This document shows positions 8,737 through 16,331 of a DNA stretch of 64,000 bases, piece after piece. Position 1 is the stretch's first letter. Every line of letters begins with the position of its first letter. Origin of the DNA: Paenibacillus sp. USDA918EY (GTDB taxonomy: Bacteria; Bacillota; Bacilli; Paenibacillales; Paenibacillaceae). The translations under genes were made by a program, and so were the position numbers. The DNA lies in assembly GCF_009870825.1 (NCBI RefSeq), contig NZ_WTWY01000005.1, positions 310,001 to 374,000 of the forward strand. The letters run 5' to 3'. The notes below the pieces were generated by a model, which was given only the letters and a program-made list of their open reading frames with translations, was not told where the DNA came from and searched no databases.

Positions 8737-9549
8737 GTGTCCAAAATCATCAAAACATTAACGATTGCCGGCAGCGATTCCAGCGGGGGCGCGGGCATTC
8801 AAGCCGACCTCAAAACATTTGAGGAGTACGGAACATACGGCTTTAGCGCATTAACGACCATCGTGACGATGGATCCCGATAACGGATGGCACCATAACGT
8901 ATATCCGGTGGATCCGGCGCTTGTGGCGGAGCAGTTGAAAACGGTATTCGCCGGCGGACCGGTCGACGCCATGAAAACGGGGATGCTGGGCAGCGTGGAC
9001 ATCGTTCGTGTCGCCGAAAAAGCGATCAAGGAGCATAACCAGGCCAATGTAGTCATTGACCCGGTGATGGTGTGCAAAGGCGAGGACGAAGTGCTGAATC
9101 CGGAAAGCGCCGAAGCGATCCGCGATTCTCTCCTTCCTCTGGCGACCGTCGTTACGCCTAACCTGTTCGAAGCCGGGGTGCTTTCGGGGCTCGGAAAACT
9201 CTCCTCCATCGAAGACATGAAAGAAGCGGCTCGCCGGATTCATCAGCTGGGCGCCAAAAACGTCGTCGTCAAAGGCGGCAAAGCGCTGGACGGGGAACAA
9301 GCGATCGACGTCTTTTTTGACGGCTCGGAATTCACTGTGCTGACAACGGACAAAATCGAACCTGCTTTCAACCACGGCGCGGGCTGCACGTTTGCGGCGG
9401 CCATTACCGGAGGATTGGCCAACGGCTTACCCGTTGCCGAGGCTATCGCCAAGGCGAAGGATTTCGTTTCCGCGGCGATTCGCAGCGGATATCAGTTCAA
9501 CGAATTTGTCGGTCCGGTATTCCACGGCGGCTACCGTCTGGCGAAATAA
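8737..9549 (+). CDS. pdxK: Pyridoxine/pyridoxal kinase (hydroxymethylpyrimidine kinase family)
   Basis: This 270-aa ThiD/PdxK-like ribokinase-fold kinase makes pyridoxal 5'-phosphate precursors in vitamin B6 salvage. Conserved blocks are TIAGSDSSGGAGIQADLKT at the N-terminus, VVIDPVMVCKG near residue 110, and the GAGCTFAAAI anion hole with its catalytic region near residue 215. The length and motifs match B. subtilis PdxK better than ThiD. The start is GTG 8737 with AAAGAGG nine bases upstream; the frame is open further upstream, but that part contains the promoter. Confidence 0.9.
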   Translation: MSKIIKTLTIAGSDSSGGAGIQADLKTFEEYGTYGFSALTTIVTMDPDNGWHHNVYPVDPALVAEQLKTVFAGGPVDAMKTGMLGSVDIVRVAEKAIKEHNQANVVIDPVMVCKGEDEVLNPESAEAIRDSLLPLATVVTPNLFEAGVLSGLGKLSSIEDMKEAARRIHQLGAKNVVVKGGKALDGEQAIDVFFDGSEFTVLTTDKIEPAFNHGAGCTFAAAITGGLANGLPVAEAIAKAKDFVSAAIRSGYQFNEFVGPVFHGGYRLAK

Positions 9550-9566
9550 TCCGGTACTTTTGAATG

Positions 9567-9598
9567 AAAGCCTCCTTCACGTGAAGGAGGCTTTGTTG
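9567..9598 (+). terminator. Terminator after pdxK
   Basis: AAAGCCTCCTTCAC pairs with GTGAAGGAGGCTTT, followed by a short T-rich stretch. It can also serve the convergent methyltransferase gene. Confidence 0.85.
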
Positions 9599-9633
9599 TC
9601 GTCGAAGCCCACATGTTAAGGGAGTCATCTTGT

Positions 9634-10407
9634 TTACTTATCTTCACGCACGGCTTGGATATATGCGGATTCGCCGGTAAAGCCGGCAAGCCCGCCGGTT
9701 TCGTCCGTTTCGATCGAAAAATAGCGTTTGATGGCGTCCGATGCCTGCAGCAGCTTTTGTTCAAGAGCAGTCCGTTCATCCGCCGGCAGTCCGGATCGTT
9801 CGCACCAATCCCGGAACTGGAACCGTTTCGGAAAACGGGCCAACATTTCCGTTCGAAATCCCGTATGCTCCAACAGGCGAATCCATTCGGTCTTTTTCCA
9901 GGCGCGAACATGGCTCGGATCCCTTTGCTTTTCGATCTCGTTATAAAAATCGTCTAAGACGTCAAGTTCCGGAGCGACGTTGTCGATCAGAAGCAGTCTG
10001 CCGCCAGGTTTGATCACGCGGTAAGCTTCGCGGGCAAACGCGCCTGTATCGGGAAAATGGTGAGCCGCGATCCGGCAAGTGACAAGATCGAAGGAAACGT
10101 CGGCAAAAGGCAAATGTTCCGCGTCCCCTGCCACGAAGTCCACATTCGTGTGGCCGTTCCCCCGAATGAAACCGGCTGCGGCATTCAGCATCTCTTCCGT
10201 CAAGTCCAAAGCGGTTACGCGACGGACAAGCGGGGCGAGTGCATTCGCCACGTGCCCCCCTCCGGTGGCAATGTCCAAAACGTCCATGGTCGGTTCCGCT
10301 TGGGAACAGGAAACCAAAAACGCCAAGTCTTCTCCCTTGGCATGGTTTGCGCTTGTGACATATTTTCCGGCGTTTGGGGCAAATTGCTTCCGGACAAGGT
10401 TTTTCAT
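9634..10407 (-). CDS. Class I SAM-dependent methyltransferase
   Basis: This 257-aa UbiE/Methyltransf_11-type enzyme carries the SAM-binding motif LDIATGGGHVANAL near residue 44 and later family blocks GDAEHLPFADVSFDLVTCRIAAHHF and IKPGGRLLLID. The substrate is unknown. The ATG at 10407 has no ribosome binding site at the usual distance. A strong GGGAGGGG ends 18 bases upstream, with an in-frame ATC about 8 bases after it, so the true start may lie at about 10419 with a non-standard codon. Confidence 0.85.
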   Translation of the reverse strand: MKNLVRKQFAPNAGKYVTSANHAKGEDLAFLVSCSQAEPTMDVLDIATGGGHVANALAPLVRRVTALDLTEEMLNAAAGFIRGNGHTNVDFVAGDAEHLPFADVSFDLVTCRIAAHHFPDTGAFAREAYRVIKPGGRLLLIDNVAPELDVLDDFYNEIEKQRDPSHVRAWKKTEWIRLLEHTGFRTEMLARFPKRFQFRDWCERSGLPADERTALEQKLLQASDAIKRYFSIETDETGGLAGFTGESAYIQAVREDK

Positions 10408-10568
10408 AGCGTCTTCGATGATAATCCCCTCCCTGAATTATGGCGGTATTGGCCTAATGTGCAGATGATCGGGTTGCTTCATCTTTCTTTAGTTTCACTA
10501 TACGAAACTTGATGCCGCATAACGAAATACACGTTAAACATATCACATTTTTTTCCATATGTAAATAT

Positions 10569-10592
10569 GGCCCTCTTCGATTCGAAGGAGGC
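10569..10592 (-). terminator. Probable terminator of the PadR/HAAS operon
   Basis: GGCCCTCTTCG pairs with CGAAGGAGGCC (one mismatch), just after the stop codon of the HAAS gene. The T-tract is weak. Confidence 0.5.
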
Positions 10593-10604
10593 CACTCGAT
10601 ATTT

Positions 10605-11177
10605 TTAGACCGTCGTTTCCGTTTGTTTGCCCGGAATCACGCGCCGGTAACGTTCCGACACGAACGCAAGGTATTTTTTCAATCCGATCCAGCTGGCAAA
10701 AGCGATCCCTCCGACGATGCCGCCAACCACGAGGGCGTACAACATGCTGTATTCGGTGGCGATTTCCATTCCCGGGCCGATGCTCATATTGATCCAGGTC
10801 ACTCCGCATGTACGGAGAATGCCTGCAAGCACGATCAGGATCGCACAAAATCCGAACCCATAGGCGACGACTGCCAGCACCGGAACGACCATGACGCTGA
10901 GCAATCCGGCAGTGCAGTAAAACCCGATCAACGAAAGCACGTCCTTGAACGACCGTACTCCCTTCAACCCGTTCATGCGCTCGCTCCGGTATGCCCTTGC
11001 CAATTTGCGCGGATCGCCCAAACGCGATAAAATGACGGGTTCCGGCACGCCGCTTGCGATGCCTTCCGCAATATGGCTCTCGATCTCCATCACCGCATCC
11101 ATCCTTTCGTCATCCGGCAGCTTCTCCAAATAACGGTTCAACTTCTCCAAATATTCCCTTCCATACGGGCTAATCAT
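10605..11177 (-). CDS. HAAS-domain (DUF1700-like) membrane protein
   Basis: This roughly 190-aa protein has an N-terminal HAAS domain of about 65 residues (YLEKLNRYLEKLPDDERMDAVMEIESHI ... LGDPRKLARAYR), followed by three or four membrane segments. Such proteins are nearly always encoded behind a PadR repressor, as here, and are thought to sense envelope or sigma-factor signals. ATG 11177 has GGGGGAG six bases upstream, and the gene overlaps the padR stop by eight bases. Confidence 0.85.
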   Translation of the reverse strand: MISPYGREYLEKLNRYLEKLPDDERMDAVMEIESHIAEGIASGVPEPVILSRLGDPRKLARAYRSERMNGLKGVRSFKDVLSLIGFYCTAGLLSVMVVPVLAVVAYGFGFCAILIVLAGILRTCGVTWINMSIGPGMEIATEYSMLYALVVGGIVGGIAFASWIGLKKYLAFVSERYRRVIPGKQTETTV

Positions 11178-11517
11178 CGATTTCTCCCCCAAATTGTTGT
11201 ATTTGTTCGACGGCGCCGCTGATTTTATTCCATTCGGCCATCATCGAAACCATCAGGCGGCGACCGGAATCGGTCAGGCTGTAATATTTCCGGGGCGGTC
11301 CGGACTCGGACTCTTTCCAAAAGGATTCGATGTATTGATCCTTCAACAGCCTGCGCAATAGCGGATATAATGTCCCTTCCGTGACGGCGAGCGGCTCCCA
11401 CCGGTCGAGCAGCATCACCAGTTCATATCCGTATCTGGGCTTATGACCGATCAACTGCAATATGCAGTATTCCAAAATGCCCCTGCGAACCTGTGATGTC
11501 CATTCCGACATTTCCAT
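11170..11517 (-). CDS. PadR-family transcriptional regulator
   Basis: This 115-aa winged-helix repressor has the family signature GILEYCILQLIGHKPRYGYELV and TEGTLYPLLRRLLKDQYIESFW, with a short C-terminal dimer helix. AAAGGAG lies 12 bases before the ATG. It likely represses its own promoter and the HAAS gene it overlaps. The ligand is unknown. Confidence 0.92.
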   Translation of the reverse strand: MEMSEWTSQVRRGILEYCILQLIGHKPRYGYELVMLLDRWEPLAVTEGTLYPLLRRLLKDQYIESFWKESESGPPRKYYSLTDSGRRLMVSMMAEWNKISGAVEQIQQFGGEIDD

Positions 11518-11709
11518 AACTACCGTCCGCTCCTTTCGGTATTATAATATCACCCAGTACTGTGCTTTGCAAGGTACTTGGTCAAAATAGGTTACTGACT
11601 ACCTGCTTATTGATTCCACATCGACTTCAGACTCAAAAATGAAAATAGGGAAAAAGCGACCGGGGACGAAGAACATCGACGCCCTCTTTCCGAGGATCGA
11701 AACGGTCAA

Positions 11710-11738
11710 GAAAAAAAAGCCCAGCATTCGCTGAGCTT
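11710..11738 (-). terminator. Terminator of the NAD operon
   Basis: An imperfect AAGCtCAGC/GCTGgGCTT stem is followed by TTTTTTTT on the minus strand, 33 bases after the nadE stop. Confidence 0.75.
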
Positions 11739-11770
11739 CATTCAATCTATTTGGGGAACAACGCCCCTTC

Positions 11771-12589
11771 TTATTTCCACCATTCATCGAAAGGCGTAAC
11801 CGGAAGCTGGCGTTTATGCTCCGTGTTTTTGTAGCGTTGTTCGATCTTCGCGCGATCTTCCGTATCGACCTGCTTTCCGGTCAAATATTCGTCAATGATC
11901 GTGTACTTCATGCCAAGTTCGGTCTCGTCCGCCTGCTGCGGCTTGTTGTCGAGCAAATCGGCCGTCGGCACTTTCAAATACAACCTCTCGTCGGCATGGA
12001 GCTCCTTCAGCAGCTCGCGGCCTTGTTCTTTGGTCAAACCCGTCAGCGGCGTCACGTCCGCCCCACCGTCTCCGAATTTGGTGAAAAAGCCGGTTAAAGC
12101 TTCCGCTGCATGATCAGTTCCAACGACGAGGCACTGGCGTTCGCCCCCAATCGCGTATTGGGCGATCATGCGCATTCTCGCTTTAACGTTCCCTTTATGA
12201 TAGTCCGACAGCTCGCCGCCCGTCGAAACCGCAAACGTGCCGGCCAAGGCGTTCACGGCGCTTTCGATGTTGAAAACGACGGACTCATCCGGCTTAATGA
12301 ACGCCAGCGCCGCCTGCGCGTCGTCTTCATCCTTTTGAACGCCGAAAGGCAGACGGACCGCGCAAAACGACGCTTCATACCCTTCGGCCCGAAGCTCTTC
12401 CACAGCCAGCTGGCAAAGGCGACCGGCAAGCGAGGAGTCCTGGCCGCCGCTGATGCCCAGAACGAAACCTTTCGCTCCGGCTTTTTTGCAGTAAGCTTTC
12501 AGAAAATCTACCCGTCTGCGGATCTCCTCCTTCGCGTCGATTGCCGGTTTTACGTGCAGCTCTTTCATGATTTGTTCTTGCGTGCTCAT
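11771..12589 (-). CDS. nadE: NH3-dependent NAD+ synthetase
   Basis: This 272-aa enzyme amidates nicotinate adenine dinucleotide to NAD+, the last step of both de novo and salvage routes. The PP-loop SGGQDSS is at residues 47-53. [17 protein letters not shown] and [22 protein letters not shown] are the conserved NaAD-binding blocks. The length and sequence match B. subtilis NadE. Start ATG 12589 ([11 protein letters not shown]) follows GGGAG by 11 bases. The upstream extension of the frame to 12634 overlaps nadD and is not needed. It is the last gene of the nrtR-pncA-pncB-nadD-nadE operon. Confidence 0.95.
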   Translation of the reverse strand: MSTQEQIMKELHVKPAIDAKEEIRRRVDFLKAYCKKAGAKGFVLGISGGQDSSLAGRLCQLAVEELRAEGYEASFCAVRLPFGVQKDEDDAQAALAFIKPDESVVFNIESAVNALAGTFAVSTGGELSDYHKGNVKARMRMIAQYAIGGERQCLVVGTDHAAEALTGFFTKFGDGGADVTPLTGLTKEQGRELLKELHADERLYLKVPTADLLDNKPQQADETELGMKYTIIDEYLTGKQVDTEDRAKIEQRYKNTEHKRQLPVTPFDEWWK

Positions 12590-12626
12590 CGTTTCACATA
12601 CTCCCTTTTTCGGTTTTTGAGATGCC

Positions 12627-13241
12627 TCATGCATACAATTTGTGGGTTTTGATGTAGCTGTAGCAGTTTTCGGGCACCAAATAACGGGGTTCCCCGCCCA
12701 TTTTCAGTTCGTCCCGGATATAACTCGAGCTGATTTCCATAGCCAGCCCCTTATCGATCAGATGAAACGTTTGGCCGTCATCGCTATTACGCAAGATCGG
12801 CGATTTGCTGATGGCCGTAAGCATGTTGATGCCGTCTCTCGCCATGACGATAAATTTGTTTTCCTGAATCAGCTCTTCGGACTTCTTCCATTTCCCTTCG
12901 CCGATATCCAGCAGCAGGTCTGCTCCCATAATAAAATAGATCTCATCCTCCGGGAACTTGGCTTTAAAATGCTTTAGGGTCAAATACGTGGCGATTTCCC
13001 ATCCGGCCAGCTTCATCTCGTAGTCGTCCGCGACGAATTTATCATTGCCTTCGATCGCCATCAGCACCATGTTCCAGCGATGCTCGTCGCTGATATGAAG
13101 CTGTTTGTCGGTTCTTTTGCTCGAGCAGGGCAGGAAAATGACGCGGTCCAGCTTGCAGCGCTGCGCGACGGTGCTTGCCGTCCACAGATGCACGTTCGTA
13201 ATCGGATCAAAGGACGAGCCGTATATCCCGATTTTAGCCAT
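12627..13241 (-). CDS. nadD: Nicotinate-nucleotide adenylyltransferase
   Basis: This 204-aa nucleotidyltransferase converts nicotinate mononucleotide to nicotinate adenine dinucleotide. The N-terminal [15 protein letters not shown] is the family's (T/H)xGH-type loop in the variant form NVHL. The C-terminal ISSSYIR matches the ISxTxxR nucleotide-binding motif. AAGGAGG lies seven bases before the ATG. The sequence is diverged from the usual housekeeping NadD (which sits beside yhbY/yqeK in bacilli), so this may be a second, salvage-linked copy. It lies between pncB and nadE, which fits the pathway. Confidence 0.88.
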   Translation of the reverse strand: MAKIGIYGSSFDPITNVHLWTASTVAQRCKLDRVIFLPCSSKRTDKQLHISDEHRWNMVLMAIEGNDKFVADDYEMKLAGWEIATYLTLKHFKAKFPEDEIYFIMGADLLLDIGEGKWKKSEELIQENKFIVMARDGINMLTAISKSPILRNSDDGQTFHLIDKGLAMEISSSYIRDELKMGGEPRYLVPENCYSYIKTHKLYA

Positions 13242-13251
13242 AGGATCCTCC

Positions 13252-14742
13252 TTAAGCTTGAACCCTCCGGTTCACTTTTTCCTGAATTTCCTCAATCCGT
13301 TTCATTTTGTTGTCCCAGCATTCCTGGCTCAAATTAACCGGATATTCGGCCGGATTGAGCAGCCGCTTGTATTCATCCCACAATACGTTCAGATTCTCCT
13401 TCACGAAGGTTTGGATTTCGCGCAGAGCGGGCAGCCGATACACCAGGTCGCCGTTTTCGATCACCGTATGATGAAGCTCCCTCGCCTCGAAGTTCGTCAC
13501 GAATTTCGCAATGTACGTATGAACCGGGTGGAACATTTTCAGCCGTTCCTGGCGCTGCGGCTCTTCGTGCTCCAGAGCGATATAGTCGCCTTCCGATTTG
13601 CCGTTCGTTTTATTGATGATGCGGAAGACTCTTTTCCGGCCGGGCGTCGATATTTTTTCCGGGTTCGAGCTGATTTTGATCGTATCGGCCATTTCCCCGT
13701 TTTCGTCTTCGATGGCGATCAGCTTATAAACGGCCCCAAGCGCCGGTTGGTCGTATGCCGTAATCAGCTTCGTTCCGATGCCCCACACATCGATTTTGGC
13801 ACCCTGCGCCTTCAAATTCAAAATGGTGTGCTCGTCGAGATCGTTCGACGCGTAAATTTTGGCATCCGTAAATCCGGCCTCGTCGAGCATTTTCCGGGCT
13901 TCTTTCGACAAATACGCAAGGTCGCCGCTATCCAGGCGAATTCCTTTAAATTTTATCCGATCGCCGAATTCCTTCGCAACCTCGATCGCCGTCGGGACAC
14001 CCGAACGGAGCGTATCGTACGTATCCACCAAAAACACGCAGTCCGTATGGCATTCGGCATATTTGCGAAAAGCGGCATATTCGTCGCGATAGGCCTGCAC
14101 CATCGCATGGGCGTGCGTGCCTGCCGTCGGGATGCCGAACAGCTTTCCCGCCCGGACGTTCGACGTTGCGTCGAAACCGGCAATGAAAGCGGCCCGCGTG
14201 CCCCAAATCGCCGCATCCAGTTCCTGCGCCCGGCGAGTCCCGAATTCCATGGTCGTTTCGTCGCCGACGATTTGTTTGATCCGGGAAGCTTTGGTCGCGA
14301 TCAGCGTTTGAAAGTTGATGATATTCAGCACGGCCGTTTCGATCAACTGCGCTTCCGCCAGCGGAGCTTCGACCCGGAGCATCGGCTCGTTGGCAAAAAC
14401 CAGCTCGCCTTCCCTCATGGAGCGGACCGTCCCCGTGAAACGTACCGATTTCAAATACTCGAGAAAAGCGTCGGGATAACCGTCCTCCTTCAGATACGCC
14501 AGGTCGCTGTCGGAGAACCGGAATTCCTGCAAATAGCGGACGAGACGCTCCAATCCCGCAAACACGGCGTAGCCGTTCTGAAACGGAATTTTGCGGAAAT
14601 AGACTTCGAATACCGCTTTCCGATCGTGAATTCCGTCCTGCCAGTATACTTGGGTCATGTTGATTTGGTATTTGTCCGTATGCAGCGCCAAGCTGTCGTC
14701 CGGATAAGGCGCCTCGGGGATTTGAAACGTGTTGCGTGTCAT
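13252..14742 (-). CDS. pncB: Nicotinate phosphoribosyltransferase
   Basis: This 496-aa enzyme converts nicotinate and PRPP to nicotinate mononucleotide, the entry step of NAD salvage. Family blocks are LHTDKYQINMTQVYW at the N-terminus, ELDAAIWGTRAAFIAGFDATSN in the middle, IKFKGIRLDSGDLAYLSKEARKMLD and IDVWGIGTKLITAYDQPALG near the phosphate-binding site. AAGGAGG precedes the ATG. The product of PncA feeds it and NadD takes its product. A 567-codon open frame on the opposite strand is a shadow. Confidence 0.95.
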   Translation of the reverse strand: MTRNTFQIPEAPYPDDSLALHTDKYQINMTQVYWQDGIHDRKAVFEVYFRKIPFQNGYAVFAGLERLVRYLQEFRFSDSDLAYLKEDGYPDAFLEYLKSVRFTGTVRSMREGELVFANEPMLRVEAPLAEAQLIETAVLNIINFQTLIATKASRIKQIVGDETTMEFGTRRAQELDAAIWGTRAAFIAGFDATSNVRAGKLFGIPTAGTHAHAMVQAYRDEYAAFRKYAECHTDCVFLVDTYDTLRSGVPTAIEVAKEFGDRIKFKGIRLDSGDLAYLSKEARKMLDEAGFTDAKIYASNDLDEHTILNLKAQGAKIDVWGIGTKLITAYDQPALGAVYKLIAIEDENGEMADTIKISSNPEKISTPGRKRVFRIINKTNGKSEGDYIALEHEEPQRQERLKMFHPVHTYIAKFVTNFEARELHHTVIENGDLVYRLPALREIQTFVKENLNVLWDEYKRLLNPAEYPVNLSQECWDNKMKRIEEIQEKVNRRVQA

Positions 14743-14776
14743 GGCATGATCCTCCTTTGCGTAAAATCAGCAATAA

Positions 14777-15337
14777 TTAGACGACCTTCGCGCCCAGCGA
14801 ACCTTTAAAATGCCGCAGCGCCCACACATGGCCTTCGGCATCGAAGCTCGCCACCGCATCTTCGTGGATGACCAGGTCGAAACCTTTATTGTAGGCATCC
14901 ACCGCAGTATGCAGAACGCAAATGTCGGTGCAGACGCCGACGAGGTGAAGCTCGGCAATGCCTCGTGCCCGCAGCTGAAGCTCCAGATCGGTGCCCGCGA
15001 ACGCGCTGTATCTCGTTTTATCCATCCAATAGACGTGACCCGAATCTTTGGCTGCCTCGTAAACGCCCTGCAGGGTTCCGTACAGTTGCCGGCCGGCGGT
15101 GCCTTCGATGTTATGCGGCGGGAACAGCTTCGTTTCCGGATGGAGCGTGTCCCCGGCCTTGTGCAAATCGACGGCAAATACGACGAAGTCTTGATTGTTC
15201 ACGAATTCTTCGGTAATCTGCACGATGCGCTGTTCGATCTTTTGCCCGGGTTCGCCGCAGGTCAAAGCCCCGTCGGCCGCCACAAAATCGTTCGTGTAAT
15301 CGATGTTGATCAGCGCCTTTTTCTTCATTTCGTTCAT
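14777..15337 (-). CDS. pncA: Nicotinamidase (isochorismatase family)
   Basis: This 186-aa enzyme hydrolyses nicotinamide to nicotinate and ammonia. It has the catalytic Asp in LINIDYTNDF, the metal-binding DLHKAGDTLHPE region with the Asp and His pattern of PncA, the catalytic Lys in WMDKTRYSAF, and the catalytic Cys in GVCTDICVLHT. Start ATG 15337 has a perfect AGGAGG seven bases upstream. It directly follows the Nudix regulator gene. Confidence 0.94.
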   Translation of the reverse strand: MNEMKKKALINIDYTNDFVAADGALTCGEPGQKIEQRIVQITEEFVNNQDFVVFAVDLHKAGDTLHPETKLFPPHNIEGTAGRQLYGTLQGVYEAAKDSGHVYWMDKTRYSAFAGTDLELQLRARGIAELHLVGVCTDICVLHTAVDAYNKGFDLVIHEDAVASFDAEGHVWALRHFKGSLGAKVV

Positions 15338-15356
15338 CACGATTCCTCCTGATCCA

Positions 15357-16133
15357 TTACTTTTTCGCGTAATAAATTGAGTTGTTCGCTTCCATGTCGT
15401 TAAAACGGTACAGCTGCGTCGGTTTTTTGGACGTTCGCGTCGTCTTTTTCCCCTCGATTTCCTCGATGAAAGGCAGGGATTTGATTTTGCGGGCGAACGC
15501 GGCATCCAGCGCAACGGCGGAATCGTCGGTCACGGTCAGAAGCACCGCCTGCAATTCGGAGTAGGTAAACTCCTCGGGCAAAAACGCTTTTGCCGCCGTC
15601 GTCTCCAGCAGCTTCTTGCGAATGACCGCCACCGCATCCCGGATGATCGCCTCATGGTCGAAAGCCAGATCGAGCCCAAGGACTTCATCCACCGGAAACA
15701 GCGCCACCTCGCTCGCATCATCCTGCGCCACCCGCCCCGCCAGCCGGTGCTCCGGAACGATCGCGTAGTGGGCATTGGAAATAATCCAGCCGCGGGGATC
15801 GCGTCCCGGCGTGTCATACACCCCGAAGTGCTCGAGATGAATCCGGTCGACCCCGGTTTCTTCTTTTAACTCCCGCTGCGCCGATTGAAACGCGCTTTCC
15901 GTCTCGTTTACGAATCCTCCCGGCAAAGCCCACTTGCCGGCTTCGATGTTCGGACGCCCCTCGCTGTCCGTCATGCTTCGCTTGATCAGCATAATGTTCA
16001 GCTTCATGGCGGGCGGCTTGAACGCTTCGGGTCTGTCGCTCAAGATGGTGAATACGGCGATGTCAGAGGTATAACCGTCCGGCGTTCTGTACTTTTTAAT
16101 GTCGTATTGCTTGAGCGCTTGTTCGTTGGACAT
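15357..16133 (-). CDS. nrtR: Nudix-winged-helix regulator of NAD metabolism (NrtR type)
   Basis: This 258-aa protein has an N-terminal Nudix domain and a C-terminal winged helix. The Nudix box is intact (GX5EX7REUXEEXGU; GGFVNETESAF..., then RELKEETGV). The C-terminal part, about residues 160-245 (EEFTYSELQAVLLTVTD ... TSKKPTQLYRF), is the NrtR-type DNA-binding domain. NrtR proteins repress NAD-biosynthesis genes and are released by ADP-ribose. Heading a pncA-pncB-nadD-nadE operon strongly supports this role. Because the Nudix box is intact, it may also still hydrolyse ADP-ribose. Confidence 0.9.
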   Translation of the reverse strand: MSNEQALKQYDIKKYRTPDGYTSDIAVFTILSDRPEAFKPPAMKLNIMLIKRSMTDSEGRPNIEAGKWALPGGFVNETESAFQSAQRELKEETGVDRIHLEHFGVYDTPGRDPRGWIISNAHYAIVPEHRLAGRVAQDDASEVALFPVDEVLGLDLAFDHEAIIRDAVAVIRKKLLETTAAKAFLPEEFTYSELQAVLLTVTDDSAVALDAAFARKIKSLPFIEEIEGKKTTRTSKKPTQLYRFNDMEANNSIYYAKK

Positions 16134-16159
16134 GAAGTCAGCCTCTCTTTATTGATTAT

Positions 16160-16181
16160 TTAACATTTAACGTTTTGTTAA
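16160..16181 (-). promoter_or_regulatory. Candidate NrtR operator
   Basis: TTAACA-N10-TGTTAA spans 16160-16181 and contains an off-centre AACGTT. It covers the predicted transcription start just downstream of the -10 box, the expected place for a repressor site. NrtR sites vary between clades, so the assignment rests on position and symmetry only. Confidence 0.5.
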
Positions 16182-16185
16182 TTGT

Positions 16186-16214
16186 ATTATATTCGCAGTA
16201 GATTCCGTTGTCAA
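16186..16214 (-). promoter_or_regulatory. Consensus sigma-A promoter of the NAD operon
   Basis: On the minus strand TTGACA (16209-16214), a 17-base spacer and TATAAT (16186-16191) match the consensus at every position. The distance to the nrtR start is about 50 bases. Confidence 0.9.
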
Positions 16215-16255
16215 CCATTATGTTCCATTGGTTTTCGCATAATCCCCATCAAATA

Positions 16256-16300
16256 AAGAAAACGGTGCTCCAGCCAGCCTGAGCTGCCGGAGCACCGTTT
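16256..16300 (-). terminator. Terminator of the MFS transporter gene
   Basis: AAACGGTGCTCC (16260-16272) pairs with GGAGCACCGTTT (16289-16300). On the minus strand it is followed by TTTTCTTTATT. Confidence 0.8.
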
Positions 16301-16331
16301 ATGTTGCGCTGTATTTTGCGTTGGAAAAGCC

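Noticed and set aside
13105..14808. A 567-codon open frame on the plus strand
   Set aside because: It is fully antisense to pncB and its flanks, has no ribosome site and its product is Arg/Phe-rich without family features. It reflects the codon bias of the real gene.
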